Shown here in pieces: positions 5,424 to 8,250 of a stretch of DNA of 8,250 nucleotides; position 1 is the first letter of the stretch, and every line of letters begins with the position of its first letter. This DNA comes from an uncultured Bacillota bacterium. GTDB lineage: Bacteria > Bacillota > Clostridia > Peptostreptococcales > Anaerovoracaceae. A program made the translations under genes and the position numbers. The notes under the pieces are model-generated. The model searched no databases. It was not told the DNA's origin and saw only the letters and a list, made by a program, of their open reading frames with translations. Location of the stretch: NCBI GenBank assembly GCA_946631075.1, contig CAMOZS010000064.1:1-8250 (forward strand), in the 5' to 3' direction.

Positions 5424-5539
5424 GCCGGTGCGAGACGGCGCGGCCTTGGATCGGCGCGGCCACGGCCGAAACAGGTGGCGTTGAGCCGGCCGGGCCCTGG
5501 ATCGGCGCGCAGCCGGCAAATAGAGGAGGCATTCTGTAT
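5424..5539. repeat. GC-rich spacer with a 51-base-period repeat before recJ
   Basis: The 116-base gap contains the 17-mer GGCC(T/C)TGGATCGGCGCG twice, at 5442-5458 and 5493-5509 (period 51, one difference). It also has a GAGCCGGCC segment at 5483-5491 resembling the repeats at 374-474. The spacing equals 17 codons, so in the recJ frame both copies read PWIGA, but there is no good start upstream. The recJ ribosome binding site (GAGGAGG, 5523-5529) ends the spacer. No promoter or T-tailed terminator is seen, so transcription probably continues from the M23 gene. Confidence 0.6.
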
Positions 5540-7174
5540 ATGACAGAAGAAATACGAAACGAAATCGTTCTGGAGCTGATGAGGCTTCGAGGCATCGAAA
5601 CTGAAGAAGATATAGAGGAGTACCTGTCGGATCTTCCCCGGCGGACCTACGATCCCTTCCTCATGAAGAACATGAAGGAGGCGACGGACCTGATCCTGGC
5701 GGAGGCCGCGGCCGGCAGCCGGATCTGCATCTACGGGGACTACGACGTGGACGGGATCACTTCGGTCTGCATCCTGCACGGGGTCCTTTCCCAGCTGACC
5801 GACGACCTGACCTGGTACATCCCGTCCAGATTCACCGAAGGCTACGGGCTCCACAAGGAAGCCATCGATACCCTCCGGGCGGACGGAGTCGACCTGATCA
5901 TCACCGTGGACTGCGGCATCACCTCCAACGCCGAGGTGGATTACGCCCAAAGTCTGGGCATGCGCATACTGGTAACTGACCATCATCAGCTGGGCGACAC
6001 TCTGCCTGACTGCATCGTCATCGACCCCAAACAGGAGGACGAGACCTATCCTTTCCGGGAACTGGCAGGCTGCGGTGTAGCCTATAAGCTGGCTCAGGCC
6101 ATCCAAAGGCAGGCCGGGCTTGACCGCAGTGTCATCGTGGAGTCACTGGACCTGGTGGCGTCCGGCACTGTTGCGGACATCGTGCCACTTAAGGACGAGA
6201 ACCGGACCATTGTCAAATACGGACTGCACAAGATGAACGAGCGGGGCCGGGCAGGCCTGGCGGCTCTTGAAGAGGCCATCAGCCTCAAGGAGATCAGCTC
6301 CGGGTCTATTTCCTACGGGATCGCGCCCCACCTGAACGCGGCCGGAAGGATGAAGCACGCGGCGGAAGCGGTGAAGCTTCTGCTGGCAGAGGACAATGAC
6401 CGGGAGACCATCCGCCGGCAGGTGGAGATCCTGACCTCCTGCAATTCCAAAAGGAAGAAGCTGCAGGACGAGGCCTATGACCGTTCCAAGGAGATGATCA
6501 CCGGAGAAGAAGCCATCATCTGCCTTCGGGTGGACGGGATCCACGAAGGGATCGCCGGGATCGCTGCCGGCAAACTGAAGGAGGACTATCTCCGTCCGGT
6601 CATCCTGGCCACCTCCACCGGAGACGGCATGCTGAAGGGCACAGGCCGGAGCATTGTCGGAGTGGATCTTTTCCGCCTGCTGGATGATCACAGGGAGCTC
6701 TTCGCCAGAGTGGGCGGTCACAAGAGAGCCTGCGGTTTCACCATCAGTGAAGAGAATTTCCGGACCCTCCAGCCTTTGCTCGAAGAAGAGGTGCGGAAGA
6801 TCTATGAGGCGGATCCGTCCATCATGGAGCAGACCGGCCAGTACGATCTGGAGATCGAGGCCAGGGATGTGACCTTGAAGCTGGCGGAGGCCCTGCAGGT
6901 CATGGAGCCTTTCGGCGAGGGCAACGAGCTGCCGAGATTTCTGGTCCGGGATGTGAAGATCCTCTGGCCGACCTACATGGGCGAAGGGGACCGGCACGTC
7001 CGTTTCAAGGCGGAAAAGAACGGGGCCCGGGTGTCCTGCGTCCTTTTCCAGAAGGCCCAGGACTACGCGGAACTGATCGAGTCGGACCGGCGGGTGGACC
7101 TGATCGGCACGGTGGAGATCAACGAATGGAACGATCGTAAGGATGTACAGATGATCGTGAAGGAGATTTTATGA
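5540..7174 (+). CDS. recJ: Single-stranded-DNA-specific exonuclease RecJ
   Basis: RecJ degrades single-stranded DNA 5' to 3' in recombination and mismatch or base-excision repair. The 544-residue protein has the DHH phosphoesterase motifs YGDYDVDGITS (Asp67, Asp69, Asp71), VDCGI (Asp124), VTDHH (Asp147-His148-His149) and ADIVPL (Asp213), plus the PHLNAAGRM segment. The DHHA1 domain follows, with GIHEGIAGIAAGKL and GGH (392-394), then a C-terminal OB-fold-like region. All expected metal-binding residues are present, so it should be active. The ATG at 5540 follows GAGGAGG by ten bases. The open frame continues upstream in phase into the M23 gene, but that part is GC-rich repeat without a ribosome binding site. 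A DNA repair gene inside an ftsEX gene train is functionally unexpected. Its stop overlaps the next start as ATGA. Confidence 0.95.
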   Translation: MTEEIRNEIVLELMRLRGIETEEDIEEYLSDLPRRTYDPFLMKNMKEATDLILAEAAAGSRICIYGDYDVDGITSVCILHGVLSQLTDDLTWYIPSRFTEGYGLHKEAIDTLRADGVDLIITVDCGITSNAEVDYAQSLGMRILVTDHHQLGDTLPDCIVIDPKQEDETYPFRELAGCGVAYKLAQAIQRQAGLDRSVIVESLDLVASGTVADIVPLKDENRTIVKYGLHKMNERGRAGLAALEEAISLKEISSGSISYGIAPHLNAAGRMKHAAEAVKLLLAEDNDRETIRRQVEILTSCNSKRKKLQDEAYDRSKEMITGEEAIICLRVDGIHEGIAGIAAGKLKEDYLRPVILATSTGDGMLKGTGRSIVGVDLFRLLDDHRELFARVGGHKRACGFTISEENFRTLQPLLEEEVRKIYEADPSIMEQTGQYDLEIEARDVTLKLAEALQVMEPFGEGNELPRFLVRDVKILWPTYMGEGDRHVRFKAEKNGARVSCVLFQKAQDYAELIESDRRVDLIGTVEINEWNDRKDVQMIVKEIL

Positions 7175-8250
7175 TTATTAAAAAAAGCGGATTTGTGATT
7201 TGTCTGGCCGCAGCTTTTGTGCTTGGGGTGCTGGTCACCTCCATCGTGGCGGCCCTGATCATCTTCCTGCCTTCGGGCGGAAGCAGCGACGGGATCGACC
7301 AGAAGAAGCTGAACCAGCTCAACACCTACATCGACAAGTATTATCTGTGGGACGATTATGATCAGAAGGAACTGACCGACAACGCCTACAGGGGCTACGT
7401 GGCCGGCCTGGGCGACAAGTATTCCGCCTACATGACCAAGGAGGAGTACGACAGCTACCAGACTTCGTCTCTTGGCACATACTCGGGCATCGGCGTCACC
7501 TTCGAGATGCTGGACACGGGAGAGTACGTGATCGTGGCGGTCACCAAGGATTCTCCTGCTTCAAAGGCTGGGCTTGAGCCGGACGACATCATCTTGGAGG
7601 TGGACGGCAAGTATTACGACAACAACGACATCATGGCCAGTAAGATCCGCGGGGAGAAGGGAACGGAAGTGACCCTGACCATCCTTCACAATGATAAGGA
7701 GAAAAAGGTGACCATGATCCGGGATACCATCAACCAGGATTCGGTGGATCACAAAATGCTGGACGGCTCCACGGGCTACATCCAGATCAGCCAGTTCATC
7801 GAAACGACCGGCGATGATTTTGATGCTGCCCTGAAGGACATCGAAAAGCAGGGCGCGGATAAGCTGATCCTGGATCTTCGTAACAACGGCGGCGGCCTGG
7901 TGGACGATGCCATCACTGTGGCGGACCAGTTCCTGGACGAGGGAGTGGCCTGCTATGTCAAGGACAGAAACGGCATGACCGATCAGTATAAAGTAGCCGA
8001 CGGCAAGACGGATCTGGAGACGGTGGTCCTGGTCAATCAGAACAGCGCCAGCGCTTCGGAGATCCTGAGCGCGGCCATGCAGGATAACGGTTATCAGATC
8101 GTTGGCGAAAAGACTTTCGGCAAGGGGATCATCCAGACCAGCTTCGTGCTCCCGGAGGGAGACGCCCTGAAGCTGACCATCCTGGAATACCTGTCGCCGA
8201 AGAAGCATAAGGTCCACGAGGAAGGGGTCACCCCCGACGTCAAGGTCAAG
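7171..8250 (+). CDS. Membrane-anchored S41 family C-terminal processing protease (CtpA-type), 3' end cut by the window
   Basis: The frame is open from ATG 7171 to the window edge, giving 360 residues without a stop. A single N-terminal membrane segment (about 8-33) anchors the protein with its catalytic part outside the cytoplasm. A short helical region follows, then a PDZ domain (about 104-190, with SGIGV and SPASKAGL at 128-135) and the S41 catalytic core. The inferred catalytic residues are Ser294 in NSASASE, Lys318 in FGKG and Gln322, spaced as in the family; LDLRNNGGG is also present. The ATG overlaps the recJ stop, with AAGGAG at 7160-7165. Little can be missing, since family members end soon after the YLSPKKHKVHEEGVTPD stretch. 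Possible substrates are envelope proteins, including the FtsEX-linked M23 protein, but that is only inference from position. Confidence 0.95.
   Translation, partial: MIIKKSGFVICLAAAFVLGVLVTSIVAALIIFLPSGGSSDGIDQKKLNQLNTYIDKYYLWDDYDQKELTDNAYRGYVAGLGDKYSAYMTKEEYDSYQTSSLGTYSGIGVTFEMLDTGEYVIVAVTKDSPASKAGLEPDDIILEVDGKYYDNNDIMASKIRGEKGTEVTLTILHNDKEKKVTMIRDTINQDSVDHKMLDGSTGYIQISQFIETTGDDFDAALKDIEKQGADKLILDLRNNGGGLVDDAITVADQFLDEGVACYVKDRNGMTDQYKVADGKTDLETVVLVNQNSASASEILSAAMQDNGYQIVGEKTFGKGIIQTSFVLPEGDALKLTILEYLSPKKHKVHEEGVTPDVKVK

Overview
The window reads as chromosomal DNA of a GC-rich, probably Gram-positive bacterium. A member of Bacillota/Clostridia is most likely. This rests on AGGAGG-type ribosome binding sites, tightly packed co-directional genes, a transketolase split into two subunits, and an ftsE-ftsX-coiled-coil M23-S41 protease block with no outer-membrane features. 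The taxon is an inference; I cannot place it further. Every recognised gene lies on the + strand.

Layout. Positions 3-95 hold the last codons of an unidentified upstream gene. Positions 96-506 carry no credible gene but are highly structured. An AT-rich stretch contains eight GTACA-centred boxes in two sets of four, with spacings 29-23-29, a 98 gap, then 29-23-29. It is followed by a GC-rich stretch of tandem and inverted GGCCGGC repeats. Positions 507-2307 encode the two transketolase subunits. Positions 2308-2525 are intergenic, with GC-rich hairpins, a probable promoter, and a hairpin plus T-run that overlaps the promoter start region. From 2526 to the window end there is one gene train: ftsE, ftsX, a secreted coiled-coil M23/LytM-domain protein, recJ, and a membrane-anchored S41 (CtpA-type) protease cut off by the window edge.

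How the genes fit. The transketolase pair supplies the two-carbon transfer steps of the non-oxidative pentose phosphate pathway. FtsE (ATPase) and FtsX (membrane subunit) form the complex that, in studied bacteria, transmits ATP hydrolysis to a coiled-coil peptidoglycan hydrolase or hydrolase activator; the next gene encodes a protein of that build. The S41 protease is a plausible processing enzyme for secreted or envelope proteins. recJ, a DNA repair exonuclease, is functionally foreign but physically embedded. Two pairs overlap by ATGA (ftsE/ftsX and recJ/S41), which supports co-transcription.

The strongest candidate for something undescribed is the phased GTAC box array at 72-343. The next most interesting points are an M23 domain whose HxH motif reads HLD, an arginine-rich C-terminal tail on FtsE, and a terminator-like hairpin overlapping the ftsE promoter.
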